DNA from: Methanocella paludicola SANAE
Lineage (GTDB): Archaea; Halobacteriota; Methanocellia; Methanocellales; Methanocellaceae
Reading direction: 5' to 3'
NCBI RefSeq assembly: GCF_000011005.1
Contig: NC_013665.1
Location: 744,001 to 808,000, forward strand
DNA: 64,000 bases
This document shows, in pieces, positions 38,604 to 48,167 of this stretch. Position 1 is the first letter of the stretch, and every line of letters begins with the position of its first letter. A program made the translations under genes and the position numbers. The notes below the pieces were generated by a model. The model did not search any database. It saw only the letters and a list, made by a program, of their open reading frames with translations, and was not told where the DNA came from.

Positions 38604-39377
38604 TCAGCCTGCCATAAAGACGTTCGGAAAAACAAAGACAGCAATGCTCAATGCCAGGACGAGTACGATAAGCGCTCCCAGCAGTAACGTACCATTAACA
38701 TGCGGCTTCGTTTTAAGTGACAGCGGCTCGCCCAGCATATCGGGCCTGACCCTCTCCAGGTACGAAACGATATAGCCGGTCACGAACGCCTCGATGACCG
38801 CCACCAGCATGTTCACAGCCGCGATGATGACCAGGCTATTCAATAGATCTACAAAGCCTATCTCGATGCCCTGCACTCCGGAGATCAAGATGACCGACAT
38901 CATGGTCAGGTTACCGATGAAGAGCCCCATGATGGTACTGATCCCGGCACGGGAGAACGCGTCCAGGTTCAGCCGGCCCAGCGTGCGGTAAACCGTGTAT
39001 GTCACCAGCACTTCGGACATGTTCACGATACAGTTCGCCCCGACCAGGCCCCAGCCACCGTGGCCCACGGCAGCGCTGAAAATGTTCGCGATGAGCACGA
39101 TGATGCCGCCCATGGCGGGGCCGGCAAGAATGCCGATGAGCGGAGTAAAGTTCAGGTGAAGGCCGCCAAAAAGGGGCAGCGGTATAGGGATCTCCACCTG
39201 GAAGATGGCGAAGGCCGCGGCCGTGCACAGGCTGGCCATGATGACCGTGCGGTTATCGATCTTCCGGACCTTACGGAGCCAGAGAAGGCACAGGCTGATC
39301 AATAATACTGCTGCGGCCCACCAGACGAGCACCCATACGATGCTGAAGGTGCCGTCCTCAAGGTGAATATGCGCCAA
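38604..39377 (-). CDS. cbiM: CbiM-type substrate-binding membrane component of Ni/Co ECF transporter
   Basis: 257 residues with six to seven membrane segments. The N-terminus MAHIHLEDG and internal LHLNFTPLIGILAGPAMG, AAVGHGGWGLVGANCIVN match the CbiM/NikM family, where an N-terminal His and inner His residues bind Ni or Co. It begins with TTG, backed by GAGGAGG seven bases upstream. If Met is removed, His is at position 2, as in known NikM proteins. The extra C-terminal membrane segment may stand in for the small CbiN/NikN subunit, which has no gene here. A 19-base operator candidate lies just upstream. Confidence 0.88.
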   Translation of the reverse strand: MAHIHLEDGTFSIVWVLVWWAAAVLLISLCLLWLRKVRKIDNRTVIMASLCTAAAFAIFQVEIPIPLPLFGGLHLNFTPLIGILAGPAMGGIIVLIANIFSAAVGHGGWGLVGANCIVNMSEVLVTYTVYRTLGRLNLDAFSRAGISTIMGLFIGNLTMMSVILISGVQGIEIGFVDLLNSLVIIAAVNMLVAVIEAFVTGYIVSYLERVRPDMLGEPLSLKTKPHVNGTLLLGALIVLVLALSIAVFVFPNVFMAG

Positions 39378-39395
39378 TCCTTTGCCTCCTCAATA

Positions 39396-39414
39396 TTTTG
39401 GGTACATGCCAAAC
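39396..39414 (-). promoter_or_regulatory. candidate DtxR-type operator before cbiM
   Basis: The minus strand reads GTTTGGCATGTACCCAAAA, a 7-5-7 inverted repeat. It matches the perfect GTTTGGG-5-CCCAAAC palindrome in the regulator's own promoter at all but two arm positions. It lies between the cbiO stop and the cbiM start. Confidence 0.65.
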
Positions 39415-39415
39415 A

Positions 39416-40294
39416 TTATTTTATCATCATTGCCACTATGCTGGCCAGCTCCTCTTCCTTTACAGGCCTTCCGGCAGGCGTTATGCCCGCTTTCGCCATG
39501 ATCGAGCGGTAAACGCCCACAATCCGGGGCTGCTTCAGGCCCGCCGACTCCAGCAGGCTGTCATTATAAAATATCTCTGCCGGGGTGCCTTCGGCAACAA
39601 TGGAGCCGTCCCTGACTACGCAGACACGGTCGGCGACCATCGAGGCCAGGTCCAGGTCATGGGTGGCGATGACGACGCTGATGCCGTACCTGTCTTTCAG
39701 CTCCATGATGACCTTCGCGATGACGTCGGTATGCCTCGGATCCAGGTCGGACGTCGGCTCGTCCATAGCGATGAGCCGTGGCCTCATGGCCAGCACTCCG
39801 GCGATGCTTACGAGCCTCTTCTGGCCGCCCGAGAGGTACGACGGCATTTTATCTACAAGATGATCCGCCCCCAGCGCCTTCAGCGCCTCCATCGCGGCAT
39901 TCCGGGCATCATCCGGGCTCATGCCCATGTTCAGGGGGCCGAACATGGCGTCATCTAAAACAGTCGGCGCGAAGATCTGGTCGTCCGACTGCTGGAAGAC
40001 GACGCCTACCTCCCGCCAGACGCCCGAGCGGAGGTCGAGCTTCTTCCCGCCGATGGAAACGCTGCCGCTCGACGGCTGCAGGAGCCCGTTGAGATGCTCG
40101 ATGAGCGTGGACTTCCCGGAGCCGTTGGGGCCGCAGAGCGCGACGATCTCCTTCTCCCGGACGCTGAAGCACATATTGTGGATGCCCACCGTGCCGTCCT
40201 GGTAGACGTGGCTCGCGCAGTCCACGTGGATAAGCTCGCCCGGGACGTGCCCGTGGCAGACGTGCTCGCTTTGCTGTATGACCTTCAATGACAT
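39416..40294 (-). CDS. cbiO: CbiO-type ATP-binding protein of Ni/Co ECF transporter
   Basis: 292 residues. Walker A GPNGSGKSTL near residue 55, Q-loop VVFQQSDDQIF, signature LSGGQKRLV, Walker B LIAMDEPTSDLD and H-loop VIATHDLD are all present. The LLQPSSGSVSIGGKKL region is typical of cobalt/nickel ECF ATPases. It powers metal uptake with CbiQ and CbiM. The gene follows cbiQ by 14 bases in the same operon. Confidence 0.92.
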   Translation of the reverse strand: MSLKVIQQSEHVCHGHVPGELIHVDCASHVYQDGTVGIHNMCFSVREKEIVALCGPNGSGKSTLIEHLNGLLQPSSGSVSIGGKKLDLRSGVWREVGVVFQQSDDQIFAPTVLDDAMFGPLNMGMSPDDARNAAMEALKALGADHLVDKMPSYLSGGQKRLVSIAGVLAMRPRLIAMDEPTSDLDPRHTDVIAKVIMELKDRYGISVVIATHDLDLASMVADRVCVVRDGSIVAEGTPAEIFYNDSLLESAGLKQPRIVGVYRSIMAKAGITPAGRPVKEEELASIVAMMIK

Positions 40295-40308
40295 GATATC
40301 AACTCGAA

Positions 40309-41106
40309 CTATGTAACGAACAATAACAGGTAAGCGGCCAGCGCCGTAGACGCCAGCATGAATATGTATTCGGGTAAGCGGATGGCCGGCACCCGCGTAG
40401 AGGCCACGTACTTCCCGCTAAATCCTCTCGCCTCCATCGCCTTGCTGACGCGGTCCGCCCGGTCATAGGAGCGTATGAGCGTGAGGGCGAATATCTCGGC
40501 GAACATCCCGCTCTGCCTTATCGTGCTCTTGATGAGCCCTCCGCCCCTGGAGCGCAGCGCCTTCAGCATCGATTCGACCATCTTCAGCGTGATAAAAATA
40601 AAACGGTACGACATGAGGAAGATCTGGTCGATGGGATACGGGCAGGCCTTGAATATCATGGCCGAGAAGTGGGCGTACTTCGTGGTCATCAGGAATAATA
40701 GCGTGTAGGTGACCGAAATGAGCGCCTTCAGCAGGAGAACGGCGACGAGCTCCAGGCCCTCGTCGGTGAGCGTGAAGGACAGGCCCAAAATGCCTATGGT
40801 GAAAAGCGGCGTGCCCTCTGCCTCCCAGATCAGTAGCAGGACCAGCGATAGCACGAAGACGACGGGCAATAAATACCACTGGAAGAGCTTGTTCACGGGC
40901 AGGCCGGCGAGCCAGAAAGCGGCGAGGCAACATAAATACAATAAAGCCAGCAGCGGCAGGTTTTTGGAGATCGTGATGAACACGATGATGAGCAGCAGCA
41001 TGAATGCCTTCGTCCAGGGGCTGACCCGGGAGAACAACGTCTGCCCCTTCTCGCCGTAATACGTGATGAGGTCGAGGTCCGGTATGTGAGGCGACAGCTC
41101 GCTCAT
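40309..41106 (-). CDS. cbiQ: CbiQ-type transmembrane coupling protein of Ni/Co ECF transporter
   Basis: 265 residues with five or so membrane segments. The two conserved coupling helices with Ala-Arg-Gly-type motifs are visible as ALRSRGGG and SKAMEARGFSGK. The N-terminal RVSPWTKAFMLLLIIVF segment is typical of EcfT/CbiQ. It lies nine bases after the regulator stop and before cbiO. Confidence 0.9.
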   Translation of the reverse strand: MSELSPHIPDLDLITYYGEKGQTLFSRVSPWTKAFMLLLIIVFITISKNLPLLALLYLCCLAAFWLAGLPVNKLFQWYLLPVVFVLSLVLLLIWEAEGTPLFTIGILGLSFTLTDEGLELVAVLLLKALISVTYTLLFLMTTKYAHFSAMIFKACPYPIDQIFLMSYRFIFITLKMVESMLKALRSRGGGLIKSTIRQSGMFAEIFALTLIRSYDRADRVSKAMEARGFSGKYVASTRVPAIRLPEYIFMLASTALAAYLLLFVT

Positions 41107-41115
41107 GGTCTCGCC

Positions 41116-41547
41116 TCAATCCTCGGGACAGCAGCAGCACGTGTCGTGCTTGATGCGGCCGCAGACGCCGGCGCTCGGATGGCCAAGCGACGTGCATATC
41201 TTGTCAACGACGTCCTTCGAGACGTACCCTTCCAGCTTCGAGGCTTCGGCGCACGCCTCCTGGGCCGTCAGGCCGTAGTGGGACAGCATGAGCTCGATGA
41301 TCCCGTGGCGTCTCATCAAGAATTCCGCGTACTCTTTTCCCTTTTTCGTAAGCCGGGCCCCTCGGTAGGGCACATACTCGATGAGCCCCGTCGAGGACAT
41401 CCCGGCGACAGACTTCGACACGGTCGACGGGTCCAGCCCGAAGTGCTCCGAAATGTCCGTCGTATGCACTGTGCCGCCATGCTCCAGGATGAACTTGATA
41501 TATTCGCATTTTTTGGGGCTGAGCTCCAGGCCGTCGATGTTCTTCAC
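41116..41547 (-). CDS. DtxR-family metal-dependent transcriptional regulator
   Basis: 143 residues. A winged helix (TVHTTDISEHFGLDPSTVSKSVAGM, then LTKKGKEYAEFLMRRH) and a metal-binding and dimerisation helix (AEASKLEGYVSKDVVDKI) fit the DtxR/MntR family. It ends in an unusual Cys-rich tail (CGRIKHDTCCCCPED). GTG 41547 is preferred over ATG 41595: a TATA box lies 27 bases upstream of it and the operator would otherwise fall inside the gene. As first gene before cbiQ it probably represses nickel or cobalt uptake when metal is plentiful. Confidence 0.82.
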   Translation of the reverse strand: MKNIDGLELSPKKCEYIKFILEHGGTVHTTDISEHFGLDPSTVSKSVAGMSSTGLIEYVPYRGARLTKKGKEYAEFLMRRHGIIELMLSHYGLTAQEACAEASKLEGYVSKDVVDKICTSLGHPSAGVCGRIKHDTCCCCPED

Positions 41548-41570
41548 GGGTAACAATAGGCAGGCCGAAG

Positions 41571-41578
41571 ATATAAAA
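41571..41578 (-). promoter_or_regulatory. TATA box of the metal regulator operon
   Basis: TTTTATAT on the minus strand is centred about 27 bases before GTG 41547, giving a leaderless transcript. The operator at 41579 directly abuts it. Confidence 0.6.
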
Positions 41579-41597
41579 GTTTGGGCTATACCCAAAC
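41579..41597. promoter_or_regulatory. candidate operator, perfect 7-5-7 palindrome
   Basis: GTTTGGGCTATACCCAAAC has perfect seven-base arms around a five-base spacer. It touches the TATA box of the regulator gene and lies about 18 bases before the TATA box of the divergent ribbon-helix-helix gene, so one bound dimer could affect both. Confidence 0.75.
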
Positions 41598-41614
41598 ATT
41601 CGATGACGTGATAG

Positions 41615-41623
41615 CTTATATAT
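41615..41623 (+). promoter_or_regulatory. TATA box of the RHH gene
   Basis: CTTATATAT is centred about 28 bases before ATG 41648, which supports that start over TTG 41639 and suggests a leaderless mRNA. Confidence 0.55.
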
Positions 41624-41647
41624 CAGATATGACATATCTTGAGCAAT

Positions 41648-41842
41648 ATGCCAAAAGCGGATATCCCCGAGAAGCTTCATAAAGAGGTCAAAAAATTCGC
41701 CATCGAGCACGACCTCTCCTTAAAGGACGCCTACGCCCGGCTCATCGAGTACGCGCTCGAGCAGAAGTACGATAAGGCCTCTTTGAAGAAAATATTAAAG
41801 GAGCAAGGGGCGAGCCAGGACGATATCATCGTCGGCTCGTAG
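41648..41842 (+). CDS. small ribbon-helix-helix-like protein
   Basis: 64 residues. The N-terminal strand KADIPEKLHKEVKKFAIEH followed by LSLKDAYARLIEYALEQ matches the ribbon-helix-helix (CopG/Arc) DNA-binding pattern. A charged tail follows (KILKEQGASQDDIIVG). It is divergent from the metal regulator across a shared operator region. It may be a dimeric repressor; no toxin partner lies next to it, as the next gene is a large membrane protein. Confidence 0.7.
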   Translation: MPKADIPEKLHKEVKKFAIEHDLSLKDAYARLIEYALEQKYDKASLKKILKEQGASQDDIIVGS

Positions 41843-41939
41843 ATCTTTCCTCGTTTTTGTCCCTAAAGTCGATATAACTTTAATACGATGCGTTCCCATT
41901 TGAATTCTGGGGCTCAATATAAAACGCATTTTCTGGCCG

Positions 41940-43808
41940 GTGATCGCGGTCGCCGCTTGCCTTATGGCATTACCTGCGGGCCTGCCGGGCCTTGCTTTGC
42001 TGCTCTTCCTCCCCGGCTTCTCTTTATTAACGTTATTTAAAAAAGAGGCCACTCTGGTAGAGCTAATCTCTATCTCTCTCACGCTGTCCGTATTACTTTT
42101 CCCCATGGCGGTGCTTATCACTTCACCCCTTTCTACGAACTACGCCCCCGCCCTTCTGGGGCTGATGACCTCCGCCATCGCCCTGTGCCAGTGGGCCCGC
42201 GGGACGGGCTTTAAGGTCGGACCATCGAAAGCGATGCCGCTCCTGGTCGGGGCGGCCATCTTCGGCATCGTGCTCTTCGTATCGCTCAAGACGTTCAGGC
42301 TCACCGATGCGGGGATGGTCCACGGGTTTACCCACGGGATGGACCTGAACTTCCACCTGTCCATCGCCCGGCGCTTTACTGTAATGCCGCACGTCCCTCC
42401 TGAAGACCCTTACCTCCCCGGGCACTTCATCCCGTATAACTGGTTCATGCACGTGCTTTTCGGGGGCCTGTCCGTGGCAACAGGGGTGGAGATGCTGGCA
42501 GTCTTTAAGCTTCTCGTGCCCATCGCCTCGGCGTTGATCTTTTTGGACGCATACCTCCTGGCGAAGCTCGCCTTTAATGAGGCTGCGGCGTTGGCCGGCT
42601 CGCTGCTCTACGTCCTGGGCTCGGGGCTCTCCTGGCTCTTGGTCCTCTTCAGCTGGAATGGCGCCCGTCTCGACCTGTTCAAGTGTCTGGTCTATGAGCG
42701 CCCCGGCATCATGAACATGAAGTATGACGCTACTGCGCTGTATTTTTTCCTGCCCCAGACGCAGCTCTTCGGCCTGTTGTGCATGGTGTTCGGCCTGTAC
42801 CTGTTCGCGCTTGCCGTGAAGGACCGCTCTATTATCGCGTCGGCCGTCTCCGGCCTCGTGCTGGCATCGCTCGTATTTTTTCACCTTATCAACGCTTTTC
42901 CCGTGTTCATAGCCCTGGGCCTCTTCTCCCTCTATTTCATTTTTAAAGAGCGAAAATTCAGGGCCGCCGTCCTCCTGTTCCTGCCCCTGCTCATGGGCGG
43001 TGTAGCCGTGCTCTACCAGTACACGCTATTCCCGGCCAACTCCGGCTCCCAGATCGCCATCGGCCAGCACAAGGACCTGCCCGTGACCGTGCTGCTGGCC
43101 CTGGGCCCGCTTCTTCCTTTCGGGGCGTACGGGCTCTATCGTTCTCTCACGAACGATACGGCGAAGCTGCTGGCGTCGTTCGCGCTGGTGAACGTCGTCA
43201 GCGTAACAGTGCTGATCATGGATCTGACCGGCAACACGTACCGGTTCCTGACCTACCTGTATCTGCCGTTATCCCTGTTTTCGGGCCTGGTCCTGTCTGG
43301 CTGGCTGGCCTCGCAGAAAGCCCATAAGATGGCAACGGCGCTGGCGGTAATCGCGCTCATGGTACCGTCGACGTTCCTGATCGCCGATTTTTATAACAAC
43401 AATACGCCCGTTACCCTCGCCACGGCGCCCGAGGTGAAAGCCATCCGCTGGATCGAGCATGCTACGCCGCCGGACGCAGTGATATATGAAAAGCCGACCT
43501 ACTTCGTGAAGTCTCCCGTTCTGGCGGGCAGGGACGTGGCCTACTCGGGCCAGGCGTACACGAAACAATACCACGGCGTCGTATACCAGGACCATATGGA
43601 CCGCATCATGAACGCCACGCACCCGGAGTCCGTATGGAACGCAATGAGGGGCGATAGGGTGGATTACGTGTTCGTCGGGCGCCGGGAGGCCGACTTTCCG
43701 TTCGTTAAAGCGCTGGCGGACCCGGAGTTCTATGAAAAAGTGTACGACGAGGACGGCGTCAGGATATATAAAGTGATAAAAAAGTGCCCGATACAGGCTA
43801 TCTCATGA
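41940..43808 (+). CDS. polytopic membrane protein, GT-C-like
   Basis: 622 residues with about thirteen membrane segments and a C-terminal extracytoplasmic domain from about 490. A loop with THGMDLNFHLSIARRF and HFIPYNWFMHVL resembles acidic/His loops of GT-C glycosyltransferases and archaeal YYY-type membrane proteins. GTG 41940 is the only usual start codon in the open frame. The 3' end overlaps the GlmU-like gene on the other strand by 11 bases. Function not established; a lipid-linked sugar transferase is the leading guess. Confidence 0.65.
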   Translation: MIAVAACLMALPAGLPGLALLLFLPGFSLLTLFKKEATLVELISISLTLSVLLFPMAVLITSPLSTNYAPALLGLMTSAIALCQWARGTGFKVGPSKAMPLLVGAAIFGIVLFVSLKTFRLTDAGMVHGFTHGMDLNFHLSIARRFTVMPHVPPEDPYLPGHFIPYNWFMHVLFGGLSVATGVEMLAVFKLLVPIASALIFLDAYLLAKLAFNEAAALAGSLLYVLGSGLSWLLVLFSWNGARLDLFKCLVYERPGIMNMKYDATALYFFLPQTQLFGLLCMVFGLYLFALAVKDRSIIASAVSGLVLASLVFFHLINAFPVFIALGLFSLYFIFKERKFRAAVLLFLPLLMGGVAVLYQYTLFPANSGSQIAIGQHKDLPVTVLLALGPLLPFGAYGLYRSLTNDTAKLLASFALVNVVSVTVLIMDLTGNTYRFLTYLYLPLSLFSGLVLSGWLASQKAHKMATALAVIALMVPSTFLIADFYNNNTPVTLATAPEVKAIRWIEHATPPDAVIYEKPTYFVKSPVLAGRDVAYSGQAYTKQYHGVVYQDHMDRIMNATHPESVWNAMRGDRVDYVFVGRREADFPFVKALADPEFYEKVYDEDGVRIYKVIKKCPIQAIS

Positions 43809-45021
43809 TATTCTGGCCCGCGGCCACTTCGCCCTTCACCAGCGCGCCGGGCCCTATCTGCGCCCCGGCGTAGATCACCGTGCCCACGTTGATGAGGCTG
43901 CCGATGCCCGTGTGCACGTCGTCGCCCATGATGACCCCGAGCTTCCGGCGCCCGCTGTCGACCCTTTCTCCCTTTACAATAACGGGTATGGTCTTCTCGT
44001 CCAGGCGCAGGTTCGCGATCTTCGTGCCGGCCCCGAAGTTGCACCGGCACCCGATGACGCTGTCTCCCACATAGCTCAGGTGGCCGATCTTCGTGCCATC
44101 CATAATAATGGAGTTCTTGACCTCGACGGCGTTGCCGATGTGGACGTTGTCGCCTATGCTGGTCGATGCACGGATAAAACAGTTCGGGCCAATATCGCAG
44201 TCCTCTCCGATGGTGACGGGCCCCACGATATATGCGCCGTTTCGGACAATCGTCCCTTTGCCGACGCTCACTTCGCCCTTGAGCGTGGCCAGCGGCTCTA
44301 CCTCGCCCTCGATCTTGCTCTTCATGAGCTTCAGCGCCATCTCGTTCGCCGTCAGCAGGTCCCAGGGCTTCCCGATGTCGAGCCAGTCCTCCTTCATCAG
44401 CACGAAGCCCACCTGGCTGCCGTTATCGATCAAATACTGGATGGCGTCCGTGACCTCGATCTCGCCCCGGGGCGAAAGCCCCGTATTCTCGATGGCGTGG
44501 AAGATCGGGCGGCTGAACAGGTAAATGCCGGCGTTCGCCATGTCGGTAGGCGGGTTCTGGGACTTCTCCACGATGCGCTTCACCCGGCCTCCGTCCGCCT
44601 CGATGACCCCGTACGCCCTGGGGTCGGCTACCTTCTTCACGGCTATTACGGCCGCTTCCCGCCTCTTCATGAGCCTGCGGACCTGGGCCGCGCTCACGAT
44701 GACATCCCCATTCAGCGCGATAAAGCGGACGTCCTTGATCGAGGAGGCCATGCCGAAGGCATGGCCGGTGCCCATCTGCTTTTCCTGGACAATATAGTCG
44801 ATGCGGACGCCGAACTTCGAGCCGTCGCCGAAATATTCCATGACGGCCTCTTTTTTGTACCCCACGATGAGCGTGATATCGTGTATCCCTGCGGCGTGTA
44901 CCTCGCCGATGATGTACTCGAGCATGGGCTTGTTCGCGATGGGCAGCATGACCTTGGGCCTGTTCTCTGTCAGGGGGCGCATCCTTGTGCCCTCTCCCGC
45001 GGCCAGTATTACGGCTCGCAT
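43798..45021 (-). CDS. glmU: bifunctional sugar-1-phosphate nucleotidylyltransferase/acetyltransferase (GlmU-like B)
   Basis: 407 residues. The nucleotidyltransferase domain starts LAAGEGTRMRPLTENRPKVMLPI and includes the substrate loop EKQMGTGHAFG. From about residue 240 a left-handed beta-helix of hexapeptide repeats follows (VGPVTIGEDCDIGPNCFI). In archaea such enzymes acetylate glucosamine-1-phosphate and make UDP-GlcNAc. ATG 45021 is chosen (MRAVILAAG) and overlaps glmM by 13 bases. It is the last gene of a four-gene UDP-GlcNAc operon that holds two such enzymes. Confidence 0.85.
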   Translation of the reverse strand: MRAVILAAGEGTRMRPLTENRPKVMLPIANKPMLEYIIGEVHAAGIHDITLIVGYKKEAVMEYFGDGSKFGVRIDYIVQEKQMGTGHAFGMASSIKDVRFIALNGDVIVSAAQVRRLMKRREAAVIAVKKVADPRAYGVIEADGGRVKRIVEKSQNPPTDMANAGIYLFSRPIFHAIENTGLSPRGEIEVTDAIQYLIDNGSQVGFVLMKEDWLDIGKPWDLLTANEMALKLMKSKIEGEVEPLATLKGEVSVGKGTIVRNGAYIVGPVTIGEDCDIGPNCFIRASTSIGDNVHIGNAVEVKNSIIMDGTKIGHLSYVGDSVIGCRCNFGAGTKIANLRLDEKTIPVIVKGERVDSGRRKLGVIMGDDVHTGIGSLINVGTVIYAGAQIGPGALVKGEVAAGQNIMR

Positions 45022-46331
45022 GCCTTGACACACCTCTTGACGATGGACTCCGTCCGGTTAAATAATTCCGTGAGCGTATCGACGTCTTCCGCCTCGGCGG
45101 TGATCCGTATCTTGGGCTCGGTGCCCGACGGCCGGACCAGTATCCATCCGCTGCCGTATTCCACGCGCATGCCGTCCAGCGTGTTGACGTCCTTAGCGTC
45201 CTTTACGTCGATGGCTCCCTTGACGACCTCCATCAGTTTCGCCTTGTCCACGGAGTGGGAGAACTTGATGCCGCTCCTCTTGATCGGGTACCTGGGCAGA
45301 GCATCCACGGCGTCCGAGAGCCTGCCGTTCTTGCTCACGAGCTCCACGAGCTTTGCCGCCGCGTAGATGCCATCCGGGCAGTAGGACATCTTCGGGAATA
45401 TCCAGGTGCCGCTGGTCTCTCCCCCGAAATCGGCGCCCACGCTCTTCGCCTCCTCCGAGACGAAGGCGTCGCCGATGCGGGTACGGTATATTTTAACGCC
45501 ATTGACCGACTTGCCTACGACCATCGAAACGTCGACGGGGCAAACGAGCGAATACTTCACCTCGTACTGGCAAAAATAGGCCATCAGCTCATCGCCGCTG
45601 ACGAAGCGGCCCTCGTCGTCCACGGCCATCATGCGGTCCGCGTCGCCGTCGTGGGCAATGCCAAGGTCGGCTCCGGTGGCGATGACCGTCTTCTTCAGCC
45701 CGTCCAGGTTCTCCTCCACGGGCTCCGGCTCACGGGCCGGGAAAAAGCCGTCGGGCTGGCCGTTCAGCGTGATGACGCTGCAGCCCATCTCTCTCAAAAC
45801 GTAAGGCGTAATGGTCGTCGCCGCGCCGCAGCCGCAGTCCACGACCACCTTAAGAGGGTAATGCTCCACGTTTTTCAGGATAGCGTCCATGTGCTCCCGC
45901 ACGGCATCCTGCCTGAAGCTCTCCGTGCCCATGCCCTGCCAGCTTGCGCCCTTGATGTCGCTGTTGATGGCCTTTTCCAGCTCGTCCTGCTGGTGAAGAG
46001 AAAAGGCCATGCCGTCCGGGTTCCAGAACTTAAGGCCGTTGTACTCGGGAGGGTTGTGGGAGGCGGTGATCATCACCCCGCAGTCATAGTTCCTGGCGGC
46101 GTACGCCAGCGTAGGCGTCGATACCAGCCCGACCCGGGTGACTCTCGCTCCCATGGCCAGCAGCCCGGAAACGAGGGCGTTCTCGATCATCGGGCCGGAC
46201 GTGCGGGGGTCCCTGCCGACGACGACGTTCTTGTTCGCCAGGCCGACCGCCCTGCCTGCCTTAAGCGCGAGCTCGGGCGTGATCAGCTCGTTGACGATGC
46301 CCCTGATGCCTGAAGAGCCGAAAAGTGACAT
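45009..46331 (-). CDS. glmM: phosphoglucosamine mutase
   Basis: 440 residues, alpha-D-phosphohexomutase family, converting glucosamine-6-phosphate to glucosamine-1-phosphate. Start MSLFGSSGIRG, the phosphoserine loop ITASHNPPEYNG, the metal loop DGDADRM and the late sugar-phosphate site RPSGTEPKIRITAEA are visible. ATG 46331 leaves one base after the glmS stop, showing tight coupling. A longer frame to 46400 would run into glmS and has no support. Confidence 0.9.
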   Translation of the reverse strand: MSLFGSSGIRGIVNELITPELALKAGRAVGLANKNVVVGRDPRTSGPMIENALVSGLLAMGARVTRVGLVSTPTLAYAARNYDCGVMITASHNPPEYNGLKFWNPDGMAFSLHQQDELEKAINSDIKGASWQGMGTESFRQDAVREHMDAILKNVEHYPLKVVVDCGCGAATTITPYVLREMGCSVITLNGQPDGFFPAREPEPVEENLDGLKKTVIATGADLGIAHDGDADRMMAVDDEGRFVSGDELMAYFCQYEVKYSLVCPVDVSMVVGKSVNGVKIYRTRIGDAFVSEEAKSVGADFGGETSGTWIFPKMSYCPDGIYAAAKLVELVSKNGRLSDAVDALPRYPIKRSGIKFSHSVDKAKLMEVVKGAIDVKDAKDVNTLDGMRVEYGSGWILVRPSGTEPKIRITAEAEDVDTLTELFNRTESIVKRCVKACEP

Positions 46332-46332
46332 G

Positions 46333-48159
<1,827 letters not shown>

Positions 48160-48167
48160 AATCTACC

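Noticed and set aside
43912-45366. 484-codon plus-strand open frame opposite the GlmU-like gene
   Set aside because: Lies antisense to a well-supported enzyme gene; composition is that of a shadow frame in GC-rich sequence (Asp/His/Val/Arg-rich), with no family motif.
45255-46313. 352-codon plus-strand open frame opposite glmM
   Set aside because: Antisense shadow with no recognisable motif; glmM is complete on the other strand.
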